From: Hyaloperonospora brassicae
Lineage: Eukaryota; Oomycota; Peronosporomycetes; Peronosporales; Peronosporaceae
DNA length: 64,000 nt
Assembly: GCA_947650285.1 (NCBI GenBank)
Contig: CANTFL010000921.1
Span: 166,446-230,445 of the forward strand
Direction: 5' to 3'
Shown here: positions 9,332 through 20,752 of the stretch, in pieces
Layout: each line of letters opens with the position of its first letter
Numbering within the stretch: the stretch's first letter is position 1
Made by a program: the position numbers and the translations under genes
Notes under the pieces: model-generated
What the model saw: the letters and a program-made list of their open reading frames with translations, nothing else
Databases searched by the model: none
Told to the model about the DNA's origin: nothing

Positions 9332-9865
9332 TGTAACGGGGTTACACGTCGACTGGTAGTCGACAATAGGTGTGGTACACACAAGGGATGGGATCCCCTT
9401 TAAAGTAATATTCGAACACAAGTATCAATTGTTGAAGACTGATGTCTGTCAACCATTGATTACGAGATCTTTTAATAGGTTTATTTAGGACATAAGTGAG
9501 TAGGTCATTTACTTTGTTCTAAGGTGTTCTTTCAGGTTAAAAGAAGAAATAAAATTCAGTTCCCATTTTGATCAACAAAAGACACGTGCCTCTCTGAAGC
9601 GTCTTGTGATCGTAAGGAAGTAGCAACGCCTTGCTAAGGCAGCTACTCCTTGTGCACTTAGTGCGATCGATTCTTTGAATCGTTTGGTCCTCCTGGAACA
9701 GGGACCGTAAGTTCTTTGAGCTTGTTGACTCTTTGAGTCGGGTTCTTTGAACCACCTTTTAGCTCTCGGAGCTGTTGACTCTTTGAGTCGGGTTCGTAGA
9801 ACCAAAGTTGCTCGTAAGAGCGTTAAGTCTTCCTCTGACTAAAGGAGCTGTGTAGCTCCGCTACA
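9332..9865 (+). repeat. 3' LTR of gypsy element 1
   Basis: Begins TGTAACGGGG and ends GCTACA, the TG...CA form expected of LTRs. It has the same length as the 5' LTR, with about nine or ten base differences. The following bases are CTGTT. Confidence 0.93.
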
Positions 9866-10386
9866 CTGTTCCTTGTCGACGTACAGTTGCCAAGTTTTGA
9901 AATTGAAATGTGGTAGAGGTGTGATTTCACCAAGTTCTTGACGCAGCTTAGTTTTGGATGTGCAAGATGAAGTAGAACCAAGCTCTCGATTGATAAAGTC
10001 ACTATGCTGTCTCAGATTCCAACGCCACATCGCTTGTGTTTGTGCACAATGCGCCTCCCACAAAAATGCTCATGCACAAATTTACGCCTCGTAGAACGAA
10101 CGAATTTGGGTGCAAATGGCCCAAATTTGTTGCTATGCCTGATTTTGTTCATCGTTGATCACGTTTTCAAGTTCCCCACCCTATCACATTTACTCATACC
10201 TCGGAATTTCCTACCGCTGCTTCTGCTTGTGCTTATTAACTAAGGAGCTCAGCCAGCCTTGCTTCATACCCTAACGGTTGATCACAACAGTATCGCACTT
10301 ACGAGTAGAGGGACACTCAGGCTGACAAAAAATGTACCAAGGTAGTTACACTGTTACTGTACCACGGTTTCATAGTCATGTCATGC

Positions 10387-10449
10387 GATTCGTACGGCGA
10401 GAATGTCTAGCCCGTCATGACTTATAAATTGTGTCTCGCCGTACGAATC
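10387..10449. repeat. Perfect 16-bp inverted repeat with 31-bp loop
   Basis: GATTCGTACGGCGAGA at 10387-10402 is repeated as its exact reverse complement at 10434-10449, and homology continues a little outward with a small gap. The arms are GC-rich in an AT-rich setting. It could be a hairpin, a transcription stop, or the remnant of a small inverted-repeat element. Confidence 0.7.
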
Positions 10450-12468
10450 ACGCTGAGTGCCCAGGTTGCCGGCTTCTGTTGTCCTTACATTAAAGTTATC
10501 GTGAGCTTAGTAATGAAGTCAGTACAAGATTATGTTAAAATTACAAGGGCGGTATCAAGTACAGCTTGCATTAGAAAATACAATTAGGCTTACTAAATTA
10601 GCATGGACAGATAGATAAGGTATTGAATCAATCTCTTGTTCACTAAGTGCACATTTCGGAGGCTATTTATAAACCGTATGGTGGTATATTACCTAAATAA
10701 AGCCGAATTTTAAATGCATCATTGGGTGCTAATTTGTTATATCCTAGCTCACATCTCGAGTGGTGGATACCTTTATAGGGAGAATCAAGCCTACTAATGT
10801 AGAAATCACGGTCCTAATTATCTAAAGTTTCTAGTGTTTAATGTACATCCTTGAGATACATCCCGCTGTGAGCGAATATATTTGCGTACGTTGAGGTAAA
10901 TTTTACGCTCAAAACCACATACGAAGGAGCTTGAGCATATTTTTCTGCGACTTCGAATGCGCTAGTGCGCTGATGGGATTCACCTATCGACACTACAACG
11001 TCAGAACACCCGATGACGCAATCGATTAGCATCAGTGGCTGATGGAGCTGCTAACAACTTATATCGCTTCGGTGTGCGTATTCTAAACTTATGTTAATAA
11101 TTATATTTAACTGTACACCTGAAGCCTTAGGTCGGCCTTGTACAAGTAGCAGGTCCCAAGTAAAACATTTGATCACGGTACAAATGCTCATTTGGCAATG
11201 CTTGTACATGTTGATGCGCCAAAACTGACCGCGTAATGCTATTAGGCCTAATTGCTTTTGGAAATAATTGTATGCCAGCGGAGATAGCAGCACTTCACTG
11301 TTTGCGCCTTCGATGAAGTCACAAGCATGCGAGGATGTATAGCATTCGTTTCACAAATCCAGAATAGCAATCGGTCCTTTATACCTGCTATAAGATTTAG
11401 TCGTGCGCCTCGGAAAGTCGAAAAGGGGGTAGGAACTTAATCTTTATACTAATTGCACAGCTGTCGACGACGCAACCTTTAGAATTTCGTAATGCAATGT
11501 ATCGCGTATTACAAATCGAATTTGTTTTTATAATTTTTGATACAAGAATAATAAGCTGTACGAAGCGGTCACCAATCAACAATTTTTGGTATGCAATTTG
11601 AATCTTGTCATGTGCTCGATTATTCACGGACAACTTCTCCGAATGGGTCTCCTCCTATTTTATTGTCAGAAAGTGAATGAAGACTCGCACCACGGTCGGA
11701 TATTAAATTTTAAATTATATTTTCCAATAGAACACGAATACTACTTCTTTAAACTGTAGATAGCCGAAAGGCTAATAAGGGGGCCCATCGTCCTTAATTT
11801 CGCCGCGCACAACTTACCGCAGTATTCAATAGTCGGGATCGCCAAGTGTGTCACCGATGTACATAGAATCTCCAATACTAGTTTTCTATAATCTCCTCCA
11901 CTTCAAGATGCTGAAAAGCTAGGTCGAAGCAAGCTTCCAGAAGCCACCACATACGACCAAGTCAATTCAATTATAAGTAATTTACTTTCTGTGCGAGCTA
12001 ACTTTTTATACCAGTTACTGATATATTTTGTAATTGATTTATTTTACAATCGTTACTAATATTATTACGTTTTGCATAAACTTTAAGTCAGTATGAGATT
12101 CTCTCACTAACCAATCTATGTTATGCAGAATATATTGATCAAAAGAGGGTTGCTACTACCTGAAAGAAAAAAGCTTTTATCAATAACATGAGAAGTGAGT
12201 TGCGACTTTCAGGCTCACCCAGTATCAGCCGATGACCGTTACATTTTACTGCAATTACAACCCCAATAAGCTACATTGTACATCAGATAAAAGGTCTTAC
12301 AGTTAACATAGAATGTATATGTGATGCGCCTCAATGGAAGATCTAAATGAGCCGTAGAGCCTTCAGCGTCAGAAGGTACGTTACCTATCGAACGAATAAA
12401 CACGTGACACTCCGAAAAGAATATCGATATATCATTGAGATGGTATATTACTAGACTTACACTTTAGA

Positions 12469-12490
12469 ATATATATATATATATATATAT
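12469..12490. repeat. AT dinucleotide microsatellite
   Basis: Eleven uninterrupted AT units. A shorter similar run lies at about 25007-25021. Confidence 0.9.
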
Positions 12491-14611
12491 GCTCACGCTG
12501 TTATTTTATTCAATATTTTATGCAATTCTCACACTCCCACACGGTATATGCATATGCGTTACAAACTTGTAGGTGTAATAAAGAAACACATTACAAAAAA
12601 CTTGTTGTACGCGAGACAATTAATAGAGACGATCTTCTTACCTTCCTTACCTGATGTCATCAAAACGTGGTTGTGCTCGCGCTACTTTACTATATGAGCG
12701 CATTCATCGACGGTCTGTAGTACCAAATTGATCAAGAACAATCGATCGTCTCGAGTGATGCTAAAAGATCGCCCCCAAAATTATGCACTCGCCAACCTAT
12801 CGGCCCCATTAAAGCGATTTCGTCAGACAGCTGAGCGAGGGAGAGTTCTTTGGCCTTTCAAGATGACGCTCTGAGTTCTTCATTGGGCAACCGAGTATAA
12901 ACTGGTGAATATTGTTTCATACAAGGCATTCAACACTCGTTGCCAGATAGGCATAATATCCATTAAAGTCGGCCTATACACAGCAACGGGTTTACAGGGA
13001 GAGAGCTTCGGGTGGCATGGCGCAGTTCAGCTCATCTTGAACTGCAATCGTACTAGCACGAATTAAAAGTTAATACATCACACATATAAGGGCAAGGAGA
13101 GACATGTCGTAATGAGCAGCGATTTCGCAAGTGGTAATTCTTGTCATTAAACGCTTTTACAGAGGGCAGATATGACGTCTTAAATTGTGATGGGCTAATT
13201 GTGTTAACTTCAACACCAAACAAAATTTAATGGAGAGAAAAATTGGTTCCAACTGTCAACCACTTCCGACCATTAACTACTTTCTGTATTTGATAGAGTG
13301 TGTTGACGTTAAGGTCAACTAGGCCGGAATAAATTCTGCGCCTAATAAAGAATATAAAGATCTCGGTAGTGACAGCTAATCATGAACTTGCTTTATTTGT
13401 AACGATGATAACATTTTTTCCTCGAGGGCATAGATCCAGCACTGACTGTAATGACTTTTATTTGATATGGTGAGTCAGTCTTGTGATTTACGAATCATGA
13501 GTAACATTGTCAAAATATTTGATTTGTTGTAATAGGCACATGTTACTAATAAGGTTCGACCCATCCCGTTAAGCGTGATATACAAGCACGCTTAAGAAAT
13601 TATTTCATGAGAGTGAGAGATTAGTATTTATCAACACGTTCACTCGGACTGTTACCCGCCATGTCGTTGTAGCCGTAAATACATTAATTGTGCCTTATTT
13701 GCAGATTGCATATGTATGCAAAAAACTGTCCAGTATTATTTAGGCACAGATATTCTAGTGCGGCAAGGAAAATAAAATTCTGTTTGCTTTCACTACCTAT
13801 CTCACAAATTGATGGTAACATGATCCGCTGATGTCATCCAATTCGATGACCAAAGTTTTATGAAACAGTGTTGCATGTTGTCAGATCGTTAAAGATGAGT
13901 CTCGCTTTCTTATGGCTTCGGTTTTTTTCGATGATGCGAGCTTATGTTGATCAATATAAGCATTGTTGCGTGTGCATATAGGTGGTAACGTATTTTTGAG
14001 ACGACCGTCACAGGCGAAAATAACGTAATGAAATGTTACGAGCTACTGCGCACCTTCACTATTCACTGATCTGCGTCTGACCTATTTACTAATGGCTATA
14101 GAGGCCTGATGTTCAAATTGGTTAACAAAGATTAAAAAGGTTGCCGAAAGTGAAGCATTGATAGATTGTGTCTCCATGTCGATCCGTGAACAATATATGC
14201 ATGGTTAAAACAATGTCCAGCTCAGGTTCGTTGTTGACTAAGACAAAAATTGTGAGCAAACTACGATCTGGAACAGAGGAGACACGAAATTTCATTTGGC
14301 TGTATAAGAATTCGCTACATCATGTTTCTTACAGTTAATTCATCTCGCGTACAATGCGATTCATTTTCTAGCTAAGGTCCCTGACTCAGACATTGGATTC
14401 ACTGAATACGACCTCTTAAACTGCTAAATGTGCTTTTAAGTCAAAGAAACACAAACAAAACGACCGCTGAAGAATTATTGGTAGACCTCACCGATTAAAA
14501 GGATCGGAGACGCACATTGCAAAAAATAATAATGGACCCATCGAACGACGAGACATACTCAACGTAGCAACTAATATAAGGATACCGGGCTGGAGGGATA
14601 TCATAGGCTCT

Positions 14612-15351
14612 TGCGCTGCAAAGTTCCAACAGAACGATGTCCGGAAGATCGTCAAATCACCCGGATGAAGGACGTCGCCACGCACCCACAGCGCAGCGAC
14701 GTTCGGGTATTCCATGGCGAGTTGTCGCTATCCAGATGCACAACGGATCGGCCGTGCAGCGGATCGTCTACGACTAAGAAGTACCAGGGCTCGAATGCTT
14801 GACCACACCATTTGTCCGCATGGTGGAGGCAATGGCGGCAGCATTACGTCTTCAACTACATACTCACGAGATACACAGGCACAGGAAGTAGCGAAACGAA
14901 TCTTGAACGTCCTGATCCAACAACATCGAATCCGGGCAATTTATTCACCGAAAATTGTACTTACCCTCATCTAAGCACCCCACCGGCCGAATCAGCACCG
15001 AGAAGAAATCGAGTTCAGCCCTCCCCCTCAAACAGGGCAAGAAAACTCCGTTCGCATCAACAGACGCTTTCGGAACGAGCTTTTCTAACGTCATCGCGTG
15101 ATAATCACCTAGGATGGTGATCTGATGAGGATGGCGTAAAGCATGCTTTTACCAACCCACGCCTCCCGCTAGTGGCATCGCTTGCATCTCGTCAGCAGAT
15201 GGAGAGGGTGGTCGCGACCTGCTGATTATGCTGGAGGCTAAACGACGCGATTACAACTTCTTCCAGCAAAGCCATACCAACTGCATTCTACACGAAAACC
15301 TGTCACGCTTGAGCACCGCAATGAATTGTATTACGATAGGCACCGAATGAC
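14612..15351. other. Unresolved coding-like sequence in arm A
   Basis: GC-rich sequence with open frames on both strands, none decisive. On the plus strand 14812-15120 reads SAWWRQWRQHYVF and later NLERPDPTTSNPG, which recalls a DUSP domain of a ubiquitin-specific protease but is not proof. On the minus strand the same DNA reads EPWYFLVVDDPLHGRSVV and MEYPNVAALWVRGDV, which also look coding. A plus-strand piece at about 15200-15350 reads RDLLIMLEAKRRDYNFFQQ. A multi-exon or broken gene is likely; strand and product are undecided. Confidence 0.3.
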
Positions 15352-15741
15352 ATGCAGATTTACAAAGGCTCACAACTGTCTATGGACAGGAAGGAGCTGG
15401 ACTACGTGACACTTTTCCCTTATCCTAGCAGGGGTGGGCATGACGCAGGTGGATCCACCGTCGTCTGGAAATTGTATATCGGTTGCGTTAGCGCAGGTGG
15501 TAGCCGTGCTTCTCTGTTGCGATCGCAAGTTTGCTACCAGGGACTACTCGATCATTCAGCCACGCACATGCGCCATTTAGCGCGGAGATCAAAGCATCGA
15601 CTGGAGGATGATGCCGCCAATCAAATCGAAACAAAAACCATTTTCATCCATTTTGTATCAGATGTGAGCTCGCAATTGTTGCACACTAGTCACGGAGGAG
15701 CAAGACGCAGTGTGAAAGCAGGCGAGCCTAGTTTGCTCTAG
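15352..15741 (+). CDS. Hypothetical protein, 129 codons (arm A)
   Basis: This ATG-started frame is open at the same length in both arms (62871-63260 on the minus strand), with one residue difference noted. The start MQIYKGSQLSMDRKELDYV looks natural, but the later part is Gly/Ser/Arg-rich. A competing frame (15440-15667) reads VDPPSSGNCISVALAQVV and RDYSIIQPRTCAI. That frame is interrupted in arm A by TAG at 15578-15580, where arm B has a glutamine codon. I cannot tell which frame is real. No known domain. Confidence 0.25.
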   Translation: MQIYKGSQLSMDRKELDYVTLFPYPSRGGHDAGGSTVVWKLYIGCVSAGGSRASLLRSQVCYQGLLDHSATHMRHLARRSKHRLEDDAANQIETKTIFIHFVSDVSSQLLHTSHGGARRSVKAGEPSLL

Positions 15742-17348
15742 CACCAAAAAAAGAGCGGCTCGGATAGAGGCCGAGGGCACTTCTGTGAGGTGCTACGAGT
15801 GTGGGTGTAGCTATCGAAATCAAGCCAAAGTGATCGCTGCTATCAAAAGAAAGTCGAAGTGGTCGTAGCTACCGATATGAAGAATGGCCGGTGCTCAACC
15901 CATTGGCAGCCAGTCAATTGTCCAGTCCTTTTTGATTGGCTCTTTCGCAAAACCATTCGAATAAAAGGGTGCTGCCAAATACGTGTGGACCACTGCGTTA
16001 ACCAAAGTCCGAGGTGCTGGTCTCGGGACGGCGGGATCGGACTCACTTTGTCACTGGTTGAAGCTTCAGTGCCTCTGACTTTGTCACTTATTAAAGCTTC
16101 GCTGCCGCTGGCGCTGACTCTGACCCTTTTTTGCTATCGCCCATAGAGCGCACATACGACTACTGCAAGAGCGCGTATCTGACACGTTTATTCTCACAAG
16201 AGAGTCATATATAGTGCGTGTTAAACATGCGACTTGGTGCCACCAAAGCACTAACGACAAAATCGTGTACGCGCACCATCTCTTCATTGATCAGAAGATG
16301 CTGAGTCAAACGAAATGCCATCGTTGATACGCAAGAACGGACACTAAGGCGCGTAAAATACACGCTTACCCTCGAGCAGTTGATGTGCGCGCTCGTGCAT
16401 GTTTCGCATGACGCGCACCTCACACAAAAAATAGCAAGCCAATACTGAATGCCTCATTCGTTTATTGTTCGCCAGCGCACAATCAATCCTCTAGCAGCAA
16501 AACAATCACTTCCTTGTCACCCGGTCTGCACGTCTCAGCCGCAAGGTGATCTTCTGAAAAATTCATGCCACCCTATGCCCATTCAGTGCACAAGTAGTGG
16601 TTGTTCCATGTTGTGCGGCGCAGACTTTTGTGCTGGTCGTAAGACTGACCTGTCCGTCCACATGCACACATTACTTGATCCATCGAAAGGGCCTTTTGCG
16701 AGTTAGTGTCATCCCGATGGGTTGGCTGATCGTGTCGTCATTTGGTTGACGCAGCACTTTGGAAGCGGCCTGGAGTTGGCTATTGCAAAGACCAGCGCAA
16801 CTTCCTGACAGAATGACTAGAAAAGGTCGTAATGACATTTACGTGGACGCGCTCCAGTCCTTTGGCGATCAATTGCACAACGGAATCGACTGAGCATTGA
16901 AAGCACCAATCGGCAAATCGATAGACAAAGTTTGGAATTCTTGGGGGTCTCATTTCCAAGAGATGGGGGCCGGCCGATCGCTAAGTGACATATAAGTTGG
17001 GGTCCGAGATTCCGTCAGCCCAACGCCGTTCGGGTGCTTGTGCAATGGATATGTATGTTCAACCAGGCAGTCGTCGGGGTCAACGCGAAAGAGCAGCACC
17101 CGTATAGCATGTAACGTTAACATGTCTCGGCAGCAACAAGAGCTTCCCATCATCGAGAATTGCACCTCTATCTACCTCGATGACCGGTCGTGGCACGAAT
17201 TTTCCTCCATTTAGACTGCGCACAACGACCAGTATCGAAACGCTCAGCACTTTGTCGGCGGCCATATTCATGCACACTTCGTGAATAAACACGTAAGGCT
17301 AGTAACATTGCACCGCTTTCAACGTCTATTCTGAACCACATCAACGAC
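15742..17348. other. Spacer with short coding-like frames, arm A
   Basis: No long gene. Near 16043-16115 an imperfect repeat of about 36 bp encodes, on the plus strand, SLVEASVPLT and SLIKASLPLA. On the minus strand, pieces such as AFRLTQHLLINEEMVRVHDFVV (about 16210-16325) and CGRTGQSYDQHKSLRR (about 16620-16690) look protein-like but are short and broken. The matching stretch in arm B carries the same frames. Degraded genes, or exons with unseen introns, are both possible. Confidence 0.35.
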
Positions 17349-18326
17349 TCACAATGCAGCGGCAAAAGACGCTTCGTCCAAATAGTCGTCATGATCGCCC
17401 AAAAACTTTGAGAGCTTCATGGCCACCTCTGCAGCTCGTTCTCGTCGCTTCGTGTCATCAAGGAATGCAACTTGGTCGCGGACATTTCGTACTTGAGCAA
17501 TCAGCGCGCAAAACTCATCCATATCAACGTCGTCATCACTTTCACCTCCTCCTCCTATCGCCTCACTCGACACACTGGGGCACGCAGCAACGTCCAAGGC
17601 TTGCATCAGCTGCGTCTCCTGACGCAAAGCTTCACTCCCGTCACAGCTTTCTTCTTCGTGCTCCTCCTTGTTCCCCACCTCGTCCTCAAGCGAGACCATC
17701 TCGTCCACATTGGTTTCTATGCTCTCTGCTGCAACCACATCTAGCGGTACTGCTCCCGCAGTCTGCCGCACGTGCATCTCCATGGAACGCCACCGGTTGC
17801 ACTGTAGAGCTTCCAGCACGCGTGCGACCCCGTGCTTCTCTCCTGCAACACTGTGATCACCACAAGAGCGCTCTGGTCCGCTCGACACAACCAGCTCAAA
17901 GCCATTGCCGTGACACCAGCTCTCCATTGTTTCCACGCGCTCGGTCGTTTCCATACACGTACTACTAACCAGTAGCAGACACACGTCCACAGTCGCCAGC
18001 TCTACGACGCGCGTGGCGAACCCACACACGTGTTGGAAACTCTCTTCCTCCGCCGCGTTCACCACGACGAGCACCGCTTCGTAGTCGCACAGCTCGTGCT
18101 GCAGCGCAGGCGCTGGCGCATTGTCCTGCACCACATGCACGTGCACGTCCACCTGCGCGCGGTAGTACTTTGTCTGCAGCGTCAGCGCCGTCGCGTTGTG
18201 GCGCGTCGCGGCGTTGGGCGCGTCGGCAGCACAGTCGTTGCAGAGGTCTGTGAGCTCTGAGACGGCGGAGCGCGCGCCTTCCACGTCAGAGCTCAGGACG
18301 AGCAGACGAGAGGCGGCAGCGGCCAT
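17349..18326 (-). CDS. Alpha/gamma-adaptin-binding protein p34 (AAGAB)-like, arm A
   Basis: The frame is open from 18461, but the better start is the ATG at 18324-18326, giving 325 residues beginning MAAAASRLLVLSSDVEG. The 45 residues before it are low-complexity and lie in the likely 5' leader. The N-terminal half resembles the small-GTPase-like fold of p34 (LLVLSSDVEGARSAVSEL, later VLVVVNAAEEESFQHV and VDVCLLLVSS). The middle is acidic. The C-terminus, DMDEFCALIAQVRNVRDQ then RRERAAEVAMKLSKFLG, matches the conserved helical end of AAGAB, which binds adaptins and acts as an assembly chaperone for AP-1 and AP-2 clathrin adaptors. The family call is by pattern recognition. A second intact copy lies in arm B with roughly 17 residue differences. 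Confidence 0.7.
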   Translation of the reverse strand: MAAAASRLLVLSSDVEGARSAVSELTDLCNDCAADAPNAATRHNATALTLQTKYYRAQVDVHVHVVQDNAPAPALQHELCDYEAVLVVVNAAEEESFQHVCGFATRVVELATVDVCLLLVSSTCMETTERVETMESWCHGNGFELVVSSGPERSCGDHSVAGEKHGVARVLEALQCNRWRSMEMHVRQTAGAVPLDVVAAESIETNVDEMVSLEDEVGNKEEHEEESCDGSEALRQETQLMQALDVAACPSVSSEAIGGGGESDDDVDMDEFCALIAQVRNVRDQVAFLDDTKRRERAAEVAMKLSKFLGDHDDYLDEASFAAAL

Positions 18327-18924
18327 GAGGCGGTGGTGGGCGTTGTTTTCTGTTGCAACGGGTGCTCGTGCTCTCTTTTTTGTCGTACGGAATCCGTCCC
18401 ATGAGGTTATTGGAGGATGGCATGGGGTGGGCGTGTAAATGGGTGTGGAGGTCGAAGTCACTACCCACCGACTACCGATTCCATTGTACGACCCTACAAA
18501 GGAACGGACTGATCCAGCAAAGTCGTCTTTATCGTGCGGCTATGCTGATCGACTTTTTTAGCTTAAATGGGAGAGCAGTGTCTTCTGCGTGGAATATGCC
18601 GTAGAAGAAGAATACGACACCCTTTGTACACAATGTTCGGCAATGGTGAACAACTCACTGCTTCGTGGTCAACTTAGGCGGTGATATCAAATATCAACTT
18701 ACGTACTGTAGCGACAATGGACGCGCGCGATGCATGCGTGCAAGAAGCTAGAGCACGTTGTAATTTGATTGTACGTAAGGTAAGGTTGTGAAAATGTACT
18801 TGTAATCTACGACCCACTGTTCGCTGTTTCCATTCAACCAAGCGTGTCCGTCCAGTCGACTGCGCTTCCTTTCACCCTGTGGTGTACGCGGGGTTTTTAG
18901 GTCACCTGTAGCCACTGTAATGAT

Positions 18925-19071
18925 CTATGATCCAATGCGTTCATATCGATTAGCGTAGAGTGCCCCGTTGTACCTGGTCGCACACATTGGTCTGGCTTTC
19001 ATCACGAAAATATCCACTTTGGACTTGATACCGAGGATGACTTTCACGCCTCGCGTAACGACTTCTCCCAT
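18925..19071 (-). CDS. Conserved-looking short reading frame (48 codons), arm A
   Basis: An ATG-started frame encodes MGEVVTRGVKVILGIKSKVD, then FVMKARPMCATRYNG and ends YERIGS. It remains open upstream for 18 more codons (NSIVFLSAQEATR). The composition strongly resembles a real protein, perhaps the last exon or a remnant of a larger gene, but I do not recognise the family. The same frame is open in arm B (59495-59641). No acceptable upstream exon was located. Confidence 0.4.
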   Translation of the reverse strand: MGEVVTRGVKVILGIKSKVDIFVMKARPMCATRYNGALYANRYERIGS

Positions 19072-20716
19072 TCGTGTGGCTTCTTGTGCCGAGAGGAAAA
19101 CGATTGAATTTAATCGTCAGTAGATAGCTGTAAACGGGACCCAGTGTAAGCTACCTACACTGACACAGTGTAGACAGGAACCTCGCAAGCTCACATACGA
19201 TATACGTGCAGAGGAAGACTAATCTTCTAAACGAACGCGTTTAAGAAATGGTAGAGTAGAGTTGCCTTCAATATATCGACATACTACCCTCTCAACACCC
19301 ATTGCGCGTCTAGCAGCAATCAGTCATCTATCTGCCTGACACAATGGGCCGTATCAACCGCTGGGTGGAGCGGTGCTTATAAAACATTCGAAGTCATTAT
19401 TTCTTCACTATGTTTTTAGTATGGTTCATGTTGGTAAATAATATCATCAATGATTTATATTGATTGACCCAATGTTGGTTTTAATTACGTGTAACGCGAT
19501 CACTCCGATATATATCGCCTATAGCTATAAGTAATTTGAGTGAGTAATTGGCAACTGTTTGATGACAGAGTGCGATTAGCCATGGATCCCTTTGAGAAAG
19601 ATGAGCACTTGTTGATCTTGCCCAAACATTTTCGGATGTTATTGTATAAGTAACAAATCCATTCGATGTACAGCTAAAGCCGCCAAGAGCGCGGATGCAC
19701 GGATGTGTGCAGCTGCTGAGAGGGCGTTTAAAGAAGAAGATATAGCTATTAATTCGCCTGCTGATGCTACTTAGTAGCCTGTCGCGTAAATCGATGTAGT
19801 GACCTGGTGATTCATCACGTGTAGCTGATACACTCGCAGAGCAAGCTGTGGCCGTGGGACCTGAAGAAAGATGATGATCTTTTTCCACAGGTTACCTACT
19901 CTAAAAGGGTTAAGCGTGGGATCTAACTCGAACTCTCCTTCCTTCTGCGGATATGGTAACACTGTCCTCGTCGTGGTGTTTAACTTAACGAAGCTGAGCG
20001 TCTTGAGAAGCTCGTCGCATCTGACACGTCAGACGACTTGTCTTCTGCACCGATCTGATCGCGTGGTGGAGGTGTTTCGCATATTTTTTTGCGATACCGA
20101 CTCTCCACTGGGGCCCGGGCGACCAACTATTGGAGACGATACTCCATTTACTTGACGATTTAACCTTCAATTACCTTGTTCACACGTCGGTAAGGAGGGC
20201 TGCATACTTTTTGATAAATCGGATCGATGCTGAACTGAAGCGTGGTTGTAAAAAATTAGGATCCACTCGCACTGAAAATTGCACTTTTTTGCTATCATCT
20301 TATGAAACGCTGCTCGAGCTACAAGGATTTGTGATAGGCCGCCTTGTTCATCAATGCAAATGTAGATTTTAAACCAACTTAACATACAGATCCTTATCCG
20401 TATCGCTCTTTTGTCTCTTGAGCCCTTGGGCATCGCTGCCTCTTATCATATGATGATTTCATCTTTAAATTAATTGGTATGCCTGGTCAGATGGGTGTGG
20501 TGGTAAACGTAATACATTATCATTTAAAGTTGGCAGGTTAAAGTTATCCTGCCGAAGACAGATGTCGACGTATGTCCTTTATTGTATCTTATCGAGAATG
20601 CGGACTGATTAAACATGTAATCAATAAAAAAGTCAGTATCCATATCATGATCAACCACCACCTGAAATGCATCAGCTCAAGTCGTCTCCTGTAAAATAAA
20701 GTACTTACACCATTCG
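19072..20716 (-). other. Broken coding-like sequence at the inner end of arm A
   Basis: On the minus strand several short pieces look coding but do not share a frame: EGEFELDPTLNPFRVGNLW (about 19885-19945), HHLSSGPTATACSASVSATRDESPG (about 19795-19875), then SSSLNALSAAAHIRASALLAALAV (about 19670-19740). Ser/Asp-rich pieces occur near 20000-20110. This may be a decayed multi-exon gene. The region also has short inverted repeats (CAGTGTA/TACACTG near 19142-19165). The order is mirrored in arm B at 57990-59400. Confidence 0.3.
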
Positions 20717-20752
20717 CCCCTCCATAAGATTTACATTGGCAAAACGGCCGGA

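Larger units (their letters stand above)
2160..9865 (+). mobile_element. Ty3/gypsy chromovirus-type LTR retrotransposon, element 1
   Basis: This is a 7.7-kb element in the order 5' LTR, primer site, gag, protease, linker, reverse transcriptase, RNase H, integrase, chromodomain, antisense gene, polypurine tract, 3' LTR. Integrase following RNase H marks Ty3/gypsy, and the chromodomain marks the chromovirus branch. Both LTRs are 534 bp and differ by roughly nine or ten substitutions by eye, so the copy is fairly young; the initial T of the 5' LTR has mutated to C. Flanks CCGTT and CTGTT suggest a 5-bp target duplication with one mismatch. gag and pol carry stops and frameshifts, so the copy is non-autonomous. 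Confidence 0.93.
9866..14611. other. AT-rich gene desert 1
   Basis: No frame here is convincingly coding; open stretches are short and start and stop at random. The base composition is strongly AT-rich compared with the duplicated arms. It holds a 16-bp hairpin near 10.4 kb and an AT dinucleotide run at 12.47 kb. The part left of 14612 cannot be compared with arm B because arm B leaves the window. I see no transposon termini. Confidence 0.6.
14612..20716. repeat. Inverted duplication, arm A
   Basis: The segment is present as its reverse complement at 57851-64000. Position 14612 corresponds to the last base of the window and 20716 to base 57851. Homology covers genes and spacers alike with only scattered substitutions and small insertions or deletions (for example about 45 extra bases in arm B near 61351-61405). 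The inner edge of arm A reads ACCATTCG and then continues into unique sequence; in arm B the matching CGAATGGT directly abuts the 5' LTR of gypsy element 3. Confidence 0.95.

Noticed and set aside
2160..9865. Endogenous retrovirus with an envelope gene
   Set aside because: No frame between integrase and 3' LTR has a signal peptide or membrane anchor; the only extra gene is antisense, and the chromodomain marks a chromovirus-type retrotransposon.
17354..17968. 204-codon plus-strand frame opposite the AAGAB-like gene
   Set aside because: It is the shadow of a GC-rich coding strand (His/Ser/Pro/Arg-rich, no domain) and appears in arm B for the same reason.
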